Assembly: GCA_963543925.1 (NCBI GenBank)
Contig: CAUUCP010000005.1
Coordinates: 1-64,000, forward strand
DNA length: 64,000 bases
Direction of reading: 5' to 3'
Source of the DNA: Bacteroides_D sp963543925
GTDB lineage: Bacteria; Bacteroidota; Bacteroidia; Bacteroidales; CAJPTX01
The notes beneath the pieces are model-generated. The model worked only from the letters and a program-made list of their open reading frames with translations, searched no databases and was not told where the DNA came from. Shown here piece by piece: positions 1 to 9,200 of the stretch. Position 1 is the stretch's first letter. Every line of letters begins with the position of its first letter. Position numbers and translations under genes: made by a program.

Positions 1-748
1 CGAGGAATTGTTCAAAGCGTAGGGCTAGCAGGTCACGCCTCGGGTAAAATTTGCTAGGTAAGGTGATTTTTGTACCATTGAGCTGTGTTAGAAAACGAGT
101 AAATGGGCTTCTATTGTCTTCTAACAGACTTGCTGCAATATAAATCGAGTAATCGGGACTAATCCCCACATAGCCTAAGTCATACCCTTTGTGAAAAAAA
201 GGATTGAGGCATAACCCATTGCTTGGGTGTGTACGGAGTGTACTATCTTCCGACCAACTTATGATATGGCAGGCTTCGAGTAGCTCTGGAGACGTGATAC
301 CAGAGATGCAACAGCGGGAATTGTATGCATTGAGCACACAGTTGCGAAAAAATTGTTGACCAAGGCGCTCTCTCTTATGGCGCAGCGCTTCGCCTCCGCC
401 GGGGAAAGTTTCTACAAAAGTGTTTGGTGTTAATTGGGTGCGGCGAGTTTCAATGAGTGTCACGCATCGGTAAAGTATCGTATCAGGGGCTGTTGTAAAC
501 TCCTCCCAAATTTGAGCTTCTAGCTTAGCACCATGAGTTAACCCTTTTATTCCTTGTGTTTGAAGGCTAGGATCTAGACGCCCCAGATTCCCTATTTTCA
601 TGTTCAAAGCACTCGGTGTACGTCCGAGTATCTTGGCATATTCGATAATTAGAGGATTGTTTTTATTTGCACTGCGAAAAGGGATAAGACAGTAGACGTA
701 GAATGCTATGAGCGTTTCCTCGTAAGTCCAAGTAGCTGAAGAAACCAT
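1..748 (-). CDS. HNH endonuclease-domain protein (partial, C-terminus outside window)
   Basis: The reading frame runs off the left edge, leaving 249 visible residues. The N-terminal part (about 1-65) is a helical region like that in many HNH_2-type proteins, with the segment AKILGRTPSALNMKIGNL. The C-terminal part carries an HNH_2-like nuclease core: QQFFRN, then CCISG, EACHIISW with H161, NGLCLNPFFH with N177 and H186. These supply the usual metal and catalytic His/Asn residues. Such proteins are stand-alone nucleases, often annotated as restriction-like; substrate is unknown. The ATG at 748 was chosen because a TAACTTTG box lies at 771-778 on the same strand and a purine-rich GGAAAGAAA precedes it. 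It is divergent from the gene at 852. Family assignment is firm; role is inference. Confidence 0.8.
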   Translation of the reverse strand, partial: MVSSATWTYEETLIAFYVYCLIPFRSANKNNPLIIEYAKILGRTPSALNMKIGNLGRLDPSLQTQGIKGLTHGAKLEAQIWEEFTTAPDTILYRCVTLIETRRTQLTPNTFVETFPGGGEALRHKRERLGQQFFRNCVLNAYNSRCCISGITSPELLEACHIISWSEDSTLRTHPSNGLCLNPFFHKGYDLGYVGISPDYSIYIAASLLEDNRSPFTRFLTQLNGTKITLPSKFYPRRDLLALRFEQFL

Positions 749-770
749 TTTCTTTCCATACTAGTACTCT

Positions 771-778
771 CAAAGTTA
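771..778 (-). promoter_or_regulatory. -7 promoter box (TAACTTTG) for the HNH gene
   Basis: Exact match to the Bacteroidota -7 consensus TAnnTTTG on the minus strand, 22 bases upstream of the ATG at 748. No clear -33 TTG at ideal spacing was found. Confidence 0.55.
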
Positions 779-820
779 CATTTTCTTGTAGGATTGTGAA
801 GGCGTTTGGTAGTACTCTTC

Positions 821-828
821 TATATTTG
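821..828 (+). promoter_or_regulatory. -7 promoter box (TATATTTG) for the gene at 852
   Basis: Exact TAnnTTTG match on the plus strand, 23 bases before the ATG at 852, with an AAGGA ribosome-binding sequence in between. It forms a divergent promoter pair with the box at 771-778. Confidence 0.55.
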
Positions 829-851
829 CGTAAGGAACAAAGCATAAAATT

Positions 852-3776
852 ATGCACCAACGACAACGCTATTCTTTCTCTATCCTTCTCCTCGCCCTGC
901 TCTTTACCACAACCTCGCTCCATGCACAGTACTATATGGACGGCGGAGAGTCCTCCTTTTTGCGAAGAAAGGAATTGCACGTGGAGAATTTCAGGATTAT
1001 CTATCCCCATTACGCCGATTCGGCGGCACACCATGTGGCAGACGTCCTGCGGTACAATCTACCGACCGTGAATTTCACCTCGCGCAAGGTGGCGGATTTC
1101 CCGATCGTCCTACGACACCGTACCACGTATAGCAACGGATTTGTGGCGTGGACTCCCGCGCGTATGGAATGCTATAGTATGTCGGCGGGCGAATCTGTAG
1201 AGCCGACCCCTTGGTTGACACACCTTCTCTCCCATGAGTTACGCCATTACTCGCAGTTAAATGCCTTGAACTGGAATGCGCTACGAATAGTAGGATATAT
1301 CCTAGGGGAACAAGCCATCGCCCTAGGGGCTGCGGTTACCCCACGTTGGTTCTTAGAAGGGGATGCTATCTATTACGAGAGCTCAAACGGGCGTATAGGG
1401 CGTCTCCACTCTGCACTCAATTATCAACATTATCGGATCGAGCTCCTCTCACGCCAACGTCTCTCTTATGACCAGTACCTCAATGGTTCTTATAAGTATT
1501 TTGTCCCCTCGCACTACGAGTTTGGGGCACTCTTGGTCGAGTATGGTTATGCTAAGTATGGTGCGCTCTTCTGGCCCGAGGTGCTGAACTATACTACATG
1601 GAATGCCTATAAGCTCTTCCCCTTCTATTTCGCCCTCAAGCAGTTTGCTGATGGTGCGACGCGTCCTCAGCTCTTTCAAAAAGCATTAGCACATTTAGAG
1701 GCTACGACGCGCGAGAGCGACACTATCCCCGAGGTACAGCAGCGTGGAAAGTACCAAAGTCAGCTCTTTCCACACTATGCCCCTACCACGGGAAAGTACT
1801 ATTATCTCGAACGAAGCTATGACGAGTGGCAAACTATCTATGCTACAGAGGATTTGGTATCGAAGGCGCGCGTACGAATTGCGCCAATTCGTTCGGTAAA
1901 AGGCTCTATTCGCTACTCCGATACCGTGGCGGCGTGGGTGCAACTTAAATCGAACCCTTTTTTTCACAAAGAACAGGAGGCGAACATCTGGTTGTGTAAT
2001 CTCGCTACGGGGGGCGTGCGCAAGCTCACCGAAGGAACGCATGCCTTATCTCCACAACCCGAGTTGGCGTTGGGGGTGGTGCGTGCCATTGAGCTTACGC
2101 GCGAAGGAGCTTATTGTCTAACAGAACGTGACCTGCGGACGGGCGACCTCCTCTCGCAAATCTCAGAACCAGTACGTGGTATGGAATTGCGAGAGTTGAC
2201 GCGCGGAAAGGACGGGCAACACTCCCTCCTACGGGCGGTGAATGACCAGGGTGTCTTTCTTGTACAGTATGATTGGGCGACGGGACGTCTCGATACGATA
2301 CTCCCACCCGTAAAGCTGGATCTGGCATACCTTGCAGCAGATAGTGTGGGGGTATACTTCTCTGCTTCCCATAATTTTGTGCGAAGAGGCTTCTTTTTAC
2401 CTTGGAGCGAGGTACATACCCCTGAACCGCATCTACTACAGTGGGCACTTTCCCCATATGGGAGCGAGTATATCCACCCCCTCGATACCTCACTCCTCTA
2501 CTCTGCCTATACGATCAATGGCTACGAGGTACGGTGTGTGCCGCGCCGCTTCCGAGATACGGTTGCGCTCTCCTCGCTCGTGCCACGCCTTCTTTTCCCA
2601 CAACCAGAACGGTATGCGAAAACGACAACGCTGGAACATACCCCTGTTGCTTCAAATGTGGGAAAACCGTACTCGTACCTGCGAAATGCACTGCATTGGC
2701 ACAGCTGGGGACCCTTCTATATCAATCCAAACCAAGATATTGAAACCGCTGTCGGGATACGCCCTGGGGTGTCGGCAATGTCGCAGAATGCGACCTCTAC
2801 GTTGGCTGTGTATGGAGGGTATTTTATCAACCACGGGCATGGCGCTTCGCTCGGGGTGGATTGGCTGGGATCTTGGCCGCGAGTCTCGCTTGCGCTGTAT
2901 ACCGACCAGCGTACAATGCGCTATCTTTCCTATGATGGACAACATGCCGAACGGAAACAGTACTACCATGGACAGCTGGGGTTGACTTTTCCCTATCATT
3001 GGGGTGAGGAGATGTATAATCACTCCTTGAGTGTTTCGTTGATAGGGAGCGTGAACAACCAGCGTGCTGCTTCGCACTGGCGCGATGGGGTGTATTGGCA
3101 TGTGACGGATTATTTTACACGATCGACGTTACGGGCTATGCTTTCCTATTCGTTGTTAGAGCTTTCTCCGAGTCAGTGTCTCTATCCACGTTGGGGATTT
3201 CATGTGGGAGTTTCGGGGCGTACCGTGCTCTTCCCGATGTCGTTGTTTGGCAATGTGTACGAAGTATCTGCCAAGGGGTATTTCCCCGGAATTGGTGCTA
3301 CACACGGGGTGCGACTTTCTCTTTATGGGTTAATACAGCAGCGAAAGAAATACGTACAGGAGTTCTCCCTGTTGAGTCGCGGCTTGTGGTTCGATGCGCC
3401 AGAAGCCCTCCGTCGGGGAACAAGCCTTTTCAAGGCAGACCTCGATTATGCCTTGCCGCTCTGTTACCCAGACCTCAATCTTTTCTCGGCAGTCTATCTC
3501 AAACGTATCTCAGCATACCTTTTCCTGAGCTACCGTAGGTTCGAGACTCTAGCACAGTATACCGAGCAGACCCGCGTCGTGGGGATGGAGATGATGTACG
3601 ACCTCCACTTCCTTCGTACGCAATATCCGTGCAAGCTTGGCTATACGGTCTCTTACTCTCCGTTTGGAGATCCGCTCGGTCCGCAGTCGCGTGCCCAATG
3701 GTCGCTACAGGGGACGTTCCGCATCGGGTTATCCGATCTTTTGAAAGAGAGGGAGGGATTTCCAACGCTCTATTAG
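852..3776 (+). CDS. Secreted gluzincin-like metallopeptidase with beta-propeller/barrel-like C-terminus
   Basis: A 974-residue protein. A signal peptide ends near LHA25. Residues 121-170 contain a zinc-protease signature: HELRH at 128-132 (HExxH) and WFLEGDA with E169 as a plausible third ligand, the spacing expected of gluzincins. The middle (about 300-630) is rich in short beta repeats resembling a propeller. The last 300 residues alternate aromatic and polar residues like an outer-membrane beta-barrel. The start is supported by AAGGA and by a -7 box just upstream. An ECF sigma gene follows 61 bases downstream, so the two may be co-transcribed. I infer an outer-membrane-anchored peptidase; substrate unknown. 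The alternative is a catalytically inert surface protein. Confidence 0.7.
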   Translation: MHQRQRYSFSILLLALLFTTTSLHAQYYMDGGESSFLRRKELHVENFRIIYPHYADSAAHHVADVLRYNLPTVNFTSRKVADFPIVLRHRTTYSNGFVAWTPARMECYSMSAGESVEPTPWLTHLLSHELRHYSQLNALNWNALRIVGYILGEQAIALGAAVTPRWFLEGDAIYYESSNGRIGRLHSALNYQHYRIELLSRQRLSYDQYLNGSYKYFVPSHYEFGALLVEYGYAKYGALFWPEVLNYTTWNAYKLFPFYFALKQFADGATRPQLFQKALAHLEATTRESDTIPEVQQRGKYQSQLFPHYAPTTGKYYYLERSYDEWQTIYATEDLVSKARVRIAPIRSVKGSIRYSDTVAAWVQLKSNPFFHKEQEANIWLCNLATGGVRKLTEGTHALSPQPELALGVVRAIELTREGAYCLTERDLRTGDLLSQISEPVRGMELRELTRGKDGQHSLLRAVNDQGVFLVQYDWATGRLDTILPPVKLDLAYLAADSVGVYFSASHNFVRRGFFLPWSEVHTPEPHLLQWALSPYGSEYIHPLDTSLLYSAYTINGYEVRCVPRRFRDTVALSSLVPRLLFPQPERYAKTTTLEHTPVASNVGKPYSYLRNALHWHSWGPFYINPNQDIETAVGIRPGVSAMSQNATSTLAVYGGYFINHGHGASLGVDWLGSWPRVSLALYTDQRTMRYLSYDGQHAERKQYYHGQLGLTFPYHWGEEMYNHSLSVSLIGSVNNQRAASHWRDGVYWHVTDYFTRSTLRAMLSYSLLELSPSQCLYPRWGFHVGVSGRTVLFPMSLFGNVYEVSAKGYFPGIGATHGVRLSLYGLIQQRKKYVQEFSLLSRGLWFDAPEALRRGTSLFKADLDYALPLCYPDLNLFSAVYLKRISAYLFLSYRRFETLAQYTEQTRVVGMEMMYDLHFLRTQYPCKLGYTVSYSPFGDPLGPQSRAQWSLQGTFRIGLSDLLKEREGFPTLY

Positions 3777-3837
3777 TGAGGTGTAACTTTTTGTACACAT
3801 CGTCGTCTTACGGTCATACTTCGGAAAAAGATCCCGA

Positions 3838-4320
3838 ATGACAACAGAAGAATACAACGATTGTGTAGACCAATATGCTGACGGTCTCTACCGTTTTGCC
3901 CTTCGCTTGATGGACAATCGCGTAGTGGCAGAGGATTTGGTGCAGGAGGCCTTTACGCGTCTCTGGGAGAAACGCCAGGGGGTCGCTGCCGCGGGAGCAC
4001 GTCCCTATTTGTTTACTACGCTTTATAATGCTGCGGTAGACCTGATGCGCATCACCAGACCCCAAGTAGGAGTTGAGGAGGTGCGTACGGCGACTTTCCA
4101 ACAACCGACGTTCGATATTCAGGAACGCTTGAACCGTGGCTTGGCGCTCCTCCCAGAGGTGCAACGTACGGTACTCCTCTTGCGAGATTATGAGGGGTAT
4201 AACTATGCCGAGATTGGCGATATAGCACACCTTTCCGAGTCGCAGGTCAAGGTATATATCCACCGTGCGCGGCAGTTCCTGCGTAACTATCTTGGCGATT
4301 TAGAGGAGTTGATAGGATGA
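3838..4320 (+). CDS. RNA polymerase ECF-type sigma factor
   Basis: 160 residues, the usual length for an ECF (sigma-70 group 4) factor. Region 2 is at about 10-75 (RFALRLMDN, AEDLVQEAFTRLWEKR), which binds core RNA polymerase and the -10 element. Region 4 is at about 105-155 (LPEVQRTVLLLRDYEGYNYAEIG followed by SESQVKVYIHRARQ helix-turn-helix), which reads the -35 element. The stop codon overlaps the start of the next gene by four bases (ATGA), the classic arrangement of an ECF factor with a regulator partner. Targets are unknown; the flanking envelope genes suggest an envelope-stress or surface-protein role (inference). Confidence 0.9.
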   Translation: MTTEEYNDCVDQYADGLYRFALRLMDNRVVAEDLVQEAFTRLWEKRQGVAAAGARPYLFTTLYNAAVDLMRITRPQVGVEEVRTATFQQPTFDIQERLNRGLALLPEVQRTVLLLRDYEGYNYAEIGDIAHLSESQVKVYIHRARQFLRNYLGDLEELIG

Positions 4321-5336
4321 ACCTCACAGACGAACTCTTGGCACGCTTGCGCTCTGGTGCATTGGACGTAGACGAGGCGCTTGCCTTGAACGATACTCTA
4401 GAGCATCTCACAGAACACCCCAGTGAAGAAGCACTTGACGAGCACGTTGTATCTTCTTCGACTGAGGGGATGGCAACAAATCTTAAGGCACGTCTGAAGC
4501 GTCCTGTACAGCAGATGAGACCCCTCTCCTCCTTCGAGGAGCTGTGCTACAAGGAGCTCGAGGGAGAACTCTCGGATGCTGAGCAGCACGAGCTCGGGGA
4601 GATTATCACGCTTTACCCCCAGTATGCTGCGCAGCGTATAGCCATTTTGCGTACTAAGCTCACTGTGCCTACCAACATAGTATACCCCCACAAGGAGCGT
4701 CTCAAACATTATCCTACGCTCTTTCATTGGAAAACAGTGTTGTGGAAAGGGATGGCGGTTGCCGCCTGTCTATTCTTTGTGTTGTGGGTGGGGATATCGC
4801 ACCAAACCGACGACACGCGTATTGTGGTGGCAGAAGGATCGAAAGAAGTGCAACCTCAAACGCAAACACTAACTCCTCCTCTCCTCGCCTTCTCTTCACC
4901 CTCGTCTGTGGATGCGAAAGCTTCTTTGTCAAAGAAGGACGGAGTAGTAACCAAGCCTGCGGCTACTACCGAGGCTGCTGCAACCATGAATACTTCGACC
5001 CCACTCCCTATTGACGAAGAAACCACTGCGACGATGGTGGAAAGTCCTCTCCATTACGCTTCCACAGAGGTAGGGAGAGCAGAAATGGACGAGGCACACC
5101 TTGCCCTTGTACCCCTCGCTTCGTTACCAGTACAACAGCTTTCTACAAATTGGACATTAGCGCTCGAGCCTCGCGACCCGATGCCAGAGGTCTACCACGA
5201 CTGGGAGGCAATCGCCGCACAGGATGAACTAGCCGCCTTTGAAAAGGAAATGAAAGCGCTCAAGAAAACGGTACGTCCTGAACCGTCGTTACGTGCCAAA
5301 TTTGTCGACTATGTCGTAGCACTTGCCTTGCGTTGA
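4317..5336 (+). CDS. Single-pass membrane protein, likely anti-sigma partner
   Basis: 339 residues translationally coupled to the sigma factor by a four-base overlap. An acidic cytoplasmic N-terminal region (1-140) is followed by one hydrophobic segment at about 146-160 (MAVAACLFFVLWVGI). The rest is a low-complexity Thr/Ser/Ala/Pro-rich domain (160-270) and a charged C-terminal tail. No recognised anti-sigma (FecR or zinc-finger) motif is visible. Topology plus overlap suggests it sequesters the sigma factor, which is inference. Many Bacteroidota ECF operons carry such poorly conserved membrane partners. Confidence 0.65.
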   Translation: MNLTDELLARLRSGALDVDEALALNDTLEHLTEHPSEEALDEHVVSSSTEGMATNLKARLKRPVQQMRPLSSFEELCYKELEGELSDAEQHELGEIITLYPQYAAQRIAILRTKLTVPTNIVYPHKERLKHYPTLFHWKTVLWKGMAVAACLFFVLWVGISHQTDDTRIVVAEGSKEVQPQTQTLTPPLLAFSSPSSVDAKASLSKKDGVVTKPAATTEAAATMNTSTPLPIDEETTATMVESPLHYASTEVGRAEMDEAHLALVPLASLPVQQLSTNWTLALEPRDPMPEVYHDWEAIAAQDELAAFEKEMKALKKTVRPEPSLRAKFVDYVVALALR

Positions 5337-5430
5337 TAGTGTGCTTGGATTTTAGACGAAGGAAGGTCAACGTAGTTACGAAGGTCGTATTTTTCCTACT
5401 CAATAGTCTTCTACTATCTTTTTGAAATAA

Positions 5431-5471
5431 GGGGCTTGCCATTCTGTGGTAGCCCCATTTTTCTTTTTGTT
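5431..5471 (+). terminator. Rho-independent terminator of the sigma/anti-sigma operon
   Basis: Hairpin with GGGGCT pairing AGCCCC and an inner CCA/TGG pairing, followed by ATTTTTCTTTTT. It lies 95 bases after the stop at 5336. Confidence 0.75.
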
Positions 5472-5510
5472 GTAAATTGCGGTGAAAGGACAGATAAAAG
5501 TAGTGATAAG

Positions 5511-6167
5511 ATGATGAAGTGGTTATTTCTTTTGGTGGTATCGAGCTTGGCAGCTCTGCTCTCCTGTACGACAGGGGACAATATAGAGACGCCAGAGGGG
5601 GTCGGGGAAGGTCTCGAAGCCTTTTCCAAAGCGCAACGCAAACAGGCGAATACCGCCGCCAGCGAGCCCTATTTATCCAGTTTTGAGAAGGAGGTCTTTC
5701 TTTACCTCAATTTGGTGCGCATCAACCCCTCGCTTTTTGCTAAGACATTTGTCCAAGGATATGAGGGTGCACCAGGTTATGCCAAGGGCTATGCTTTCGA
5801 TGAGCGTAAAGCCTCTCTATTAGAACAGCTCAAATATATGCAGCCTTTGGAGGTCATCAAGCCCAATAAGGAGCTCTTTGATCTCGCCGAGTGTTTTGCT
5901 ACAGCACATGGAAAGAAAGGACTGGTAGGACATGATCGTACGGGGACGGGGTGTGAGAGAGGCTATCATGCCGAGTGTTGCGGTTATGGAAAATATGATT
6001 CGGGGCTTTACTCCATTCTCGAACTATTGGTCGATTCCGGAGAGGGGAACGAGGCACTCGGACACCGACGAATCCTCCTAGGCGATTACAACTACATGGG
6101 GGTGGCACAGCGCGACCATACACGGTATGCCAAGTGTACTGTCCTGGACTTTTGGGCGGCGCAATGA
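5511..6167 (+). CDS. CAP (SCP/PR-1-like) domain lipoprotein
   Basis: 218 residues from the ATG at 5511; a start further upstream would run into the terminator hairpin. The N-terminus MMKWLFLL..LLSC with Cys19 is a lipobox, so it is a secreted lipoprotein. The remainder is a CAP domain: FLYLNLVRINPSLFA helix 1, CFATAHG and GLVGHD with the conserved histidines, and GHRRILLGDYNYMGVA. Bacterial CAP proteins are extracytoplasmic with mostly unknown activity. Several cysteines (CERGYHAECCGYG) could form disulfides. It stands alone between a terminator and the large BspA-like gene. Confidence 0.8.
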   Translation: MMKWLFLLVVSSLAALLSCTTGDNIETPEGVGEGLEAFSKAQRKQANTAASEPYLSSFEKEVFLYLNLVRINPSLFAKTFVQGYEGAPGYAKGYAFDERKASLLEQLKYMQPLEVIKPNKELFDLAECFATAHGKKGLVGHDRTGTGCERGYHAECCGYGKYDSGLYSILELLVDSGEGNEALGHRRILLGDYNYMGVAQRDHTRYAKCTVLDFWAAQ

Positions 6168-6214
6168 TAGATGAGGAAACGAAGTCTGTAGAAGTTTAAT
6201 GAATAGATGACACG

Positions 6215-9200
6215 ATGAGGATGACCAGATTGGGGATACGAGCACTACTGCTTATACTCGTATTGTGGGGAACTGTGGGGCTACTCTTTGCTCAGAATGC
6301 CCCTATGAAATTGAGACTCCGAACAGATGACGGGGCTAGGGTAGAAATACCCGTCATCTCACGAGGGTACTATACCCTTCGTTGGAAAACAAAAGAGGGG
6401 GATGACTGGAACTATGAGAGAGCAGAGAATACCTTTAAGAAAAAGTTGCCCGCCGTGGGGGAGTATGACTTTGAACTCGGACCAGAGAACATACGCCGTG
6501 TAGATTACAGCCCTAGTAGTGCCTCTAAGGCGGCGGTGCAGTTGCTCGAAATCGCTGCTTGGGGCGATGTCGTCTGGGATAACATGCGCGAGGTGTTTGC
6601 AGGATGTCGCAATATGGAGATCTCCGCGACAGATCTCCCTAATATGAGCTTTGTACACGACTGTGAAGGGATGTTCTCTGGGTGCAGTACGATGAATAGT
6701 CCGAACCTCTCGGGTTGGAATATGAGTACGGTGCGAAATATTTCTGGGATGTTCGCTGGATGTACGAACTTTAACCAGCCTCTTGATCGTTGGGATGTGA
6801 GCCATGTGGAGAAAATGGACGGTCTCTTCGTTCAAGCAAACGCCTTTGACCAACCCCTCGGTACATGGGAGCTGCGCGTATGCTCCAGATTAGCACTCCC
6901 GATAATGAGCGAGGAGAACTACGTTACTACGCTCCAGCAGTGGGCAAATAAGACGGGAATGGTCGAAGGATTGAAACTCTATGCTCCGTTTCGTTCCTAT
7001 GCCAAGTGTACGGAGGCAAGGACGAAACTCATAGAAGAGAGAAAATGGGAGATTACTGGCGATTACGAGCGTTTGGGATCTCCTAAAGGAACGAACCCCT
7101 TTATCTTCAAGATAAAAGCCCAAGCAACACGAGTATATCTACCACTCTTTGGAAAGGACTTCTCATTTACCTATCAAAAGGAGGGAGGAAGCCCTGTCGC
7201 TGTGAACAATGTGACGAGCATACCCTTGCCCTCTTTTGAGGCAGAGAAAGGGGCAACCTATACGATTTCCGTTGCTCCGCAGGGGCTTGGCGCGTTTGGG
7301 ATGAGACTAGAGGCTGTAAGCCCTGATCTTTTGGGGATAGAGATTACCGAGATCCTCCGCTTTGGCGACGTACAGTGGGCTTCGACAGCACGCTTCTTGC
7401 GAAACTTTACTGGGCACATCGCTGCCGATGCGGGAAGCCCTGACCTCTCGATAGTGAAAGATGCTGCAGGGATGTGCGAAGAAATGGGAGAAAATACGGG
7501 GATAGATGTAAGCACGTGGAATGTTGCGAACATAGAGGACTTCTCCGACTTGTTTAGCTATAGTTCGGAAAAAGGGGTAGACATCAGTACCTGGAAGCTC
7601 TACGCGTGCAAGAAGCTCGATTTGAGTAACTCGCTCCTAAGCCCAGAAATGTATGAGAAGGCCCTGAAAGCATGGAGCGAAGACCCAAAGACGAAGACAG
7701 GGGTACGACTCAAAGCAGAGGGACTGATCTATCCTGCAACAGCCAACGTGTATCGCCAAAAGCTCGTGACAGAGAAAGGATGGGTGATAGAAGGCGATGA
7801 GCTCCCTGATTTCATCTCCTTGTCCAAGAAAGAACAAAAACCACTCTACCAAGGGGCTACACACGAGTACAGGATCGCGTTTGGGAAAAATATTACCACT
7901 CTTGAAATAAACAATCTCGTCTTTACCTCAGAGCCTGTCGACGCCTTGACTTGTGAGGTAAAAACAGATGGTGTGGAGTATTTCCTGTCGGTAAAAGCCA
8001 ACCAGTCAGGGAAAGTTACTATCAAGGCTACGCTACCCCAAACTGCCGCACACGGAACAGTGGAGGTAGCATACCCCATAACAGTGCTTGAGACACCCAC
8101 GACCATCAAGGTCTATGACATGACGGGGAATGAGATCGCCGATCGCGTGACGATCAAAGAGGGAACTCTTACCCGTTTTAGAGCTGAGGTACAACCGAAG
8201 GAAATACAAGATTGGGCATTTGATATACAGCCCGTTGTCGTATTTACTGCTCTGGGAAATGAGTTGACTTTAGACACAGACGCGACGCCTGGCACCTACA
8301 CAGTCTCGGTGTCAGTCGAGGGGGTGGCGCAGCTGAAAAAGACCTTCCAACTGAAAATAGAGCCAGTATTGCGGGTAAAGCTTAGTCAAGAAAACCCATT
8401 GGAACTAATCCTTAATCGAGAAGAGGAAAAGAAAAAATTCCAAGTAGTAGCACAGGTCTTGCCAGCTGCAAGTGCTGCGAGCCAGAATGTAGTATGCAGT
8501 ATCGAAGGTACAGATAGACAAGTGATCTCTATCTCTTCCGAGGGATTGATCACCGCACTCAAGCCTGGGACGCAACTCGTAAAGGTCACCGCAAAGGATA
8601 ACCCAGAGGCTATCCCCGCCTTCTTGCCCGTAACGGTAGATTATAGCTTGGATCAGATCGCAATCCTCAAGGATGGACAGGAGGTCACAGAGTATACTAT
8701 TGATTTGAGCGAGGCTGTGATGAACCCAAACGATGGCTCTTTCGTCCTAAAAGCAAAGTACACACCAGAGGAAATTCTCAATAGAGAGGTGGATTGGGAG
8801 ATCTCCGATGAATACTTCCGTAGGGAGGATCTCTCACCAGAAGAGGTACGTCTGACCCCACTGAAGAAAGGCACGAGCACCGTGAAGCTGACCTACCGAG
8901 CGAATCCCAACCAAGATGCTACCCTTCGGGTAACGATAGAGCACAATGCTAAAGGGTTAAAGATCTTTCATGAGAATACAGAGTGTACAGGGGCACAGTT
9001 CCTGTTGTGGGAATCGTTGAGTAACGTGGTCTTCCAAGTGAAAGCGCTCCCTGCAGGCGCAGATCTCCCCACGGATTTGGTATGGACGTCGGACAACCCG
9101 AAGTTTACTGTCGTTGGCGGTACGGTAACGCCCACCGCTACTGCTGCGGCGGGGGATCAGGCAACTATTACAGTCAAGAGTACGGCACAGCCTACCCTAG

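Noticed and set aside
663..1034. 123-residue minus-strand open frame over the divergent promoters
   Set aside because: It overlaps both the HNH gene start and the 852 gene, has no recognisable domain, and would be read through two consensus promoter boxes.
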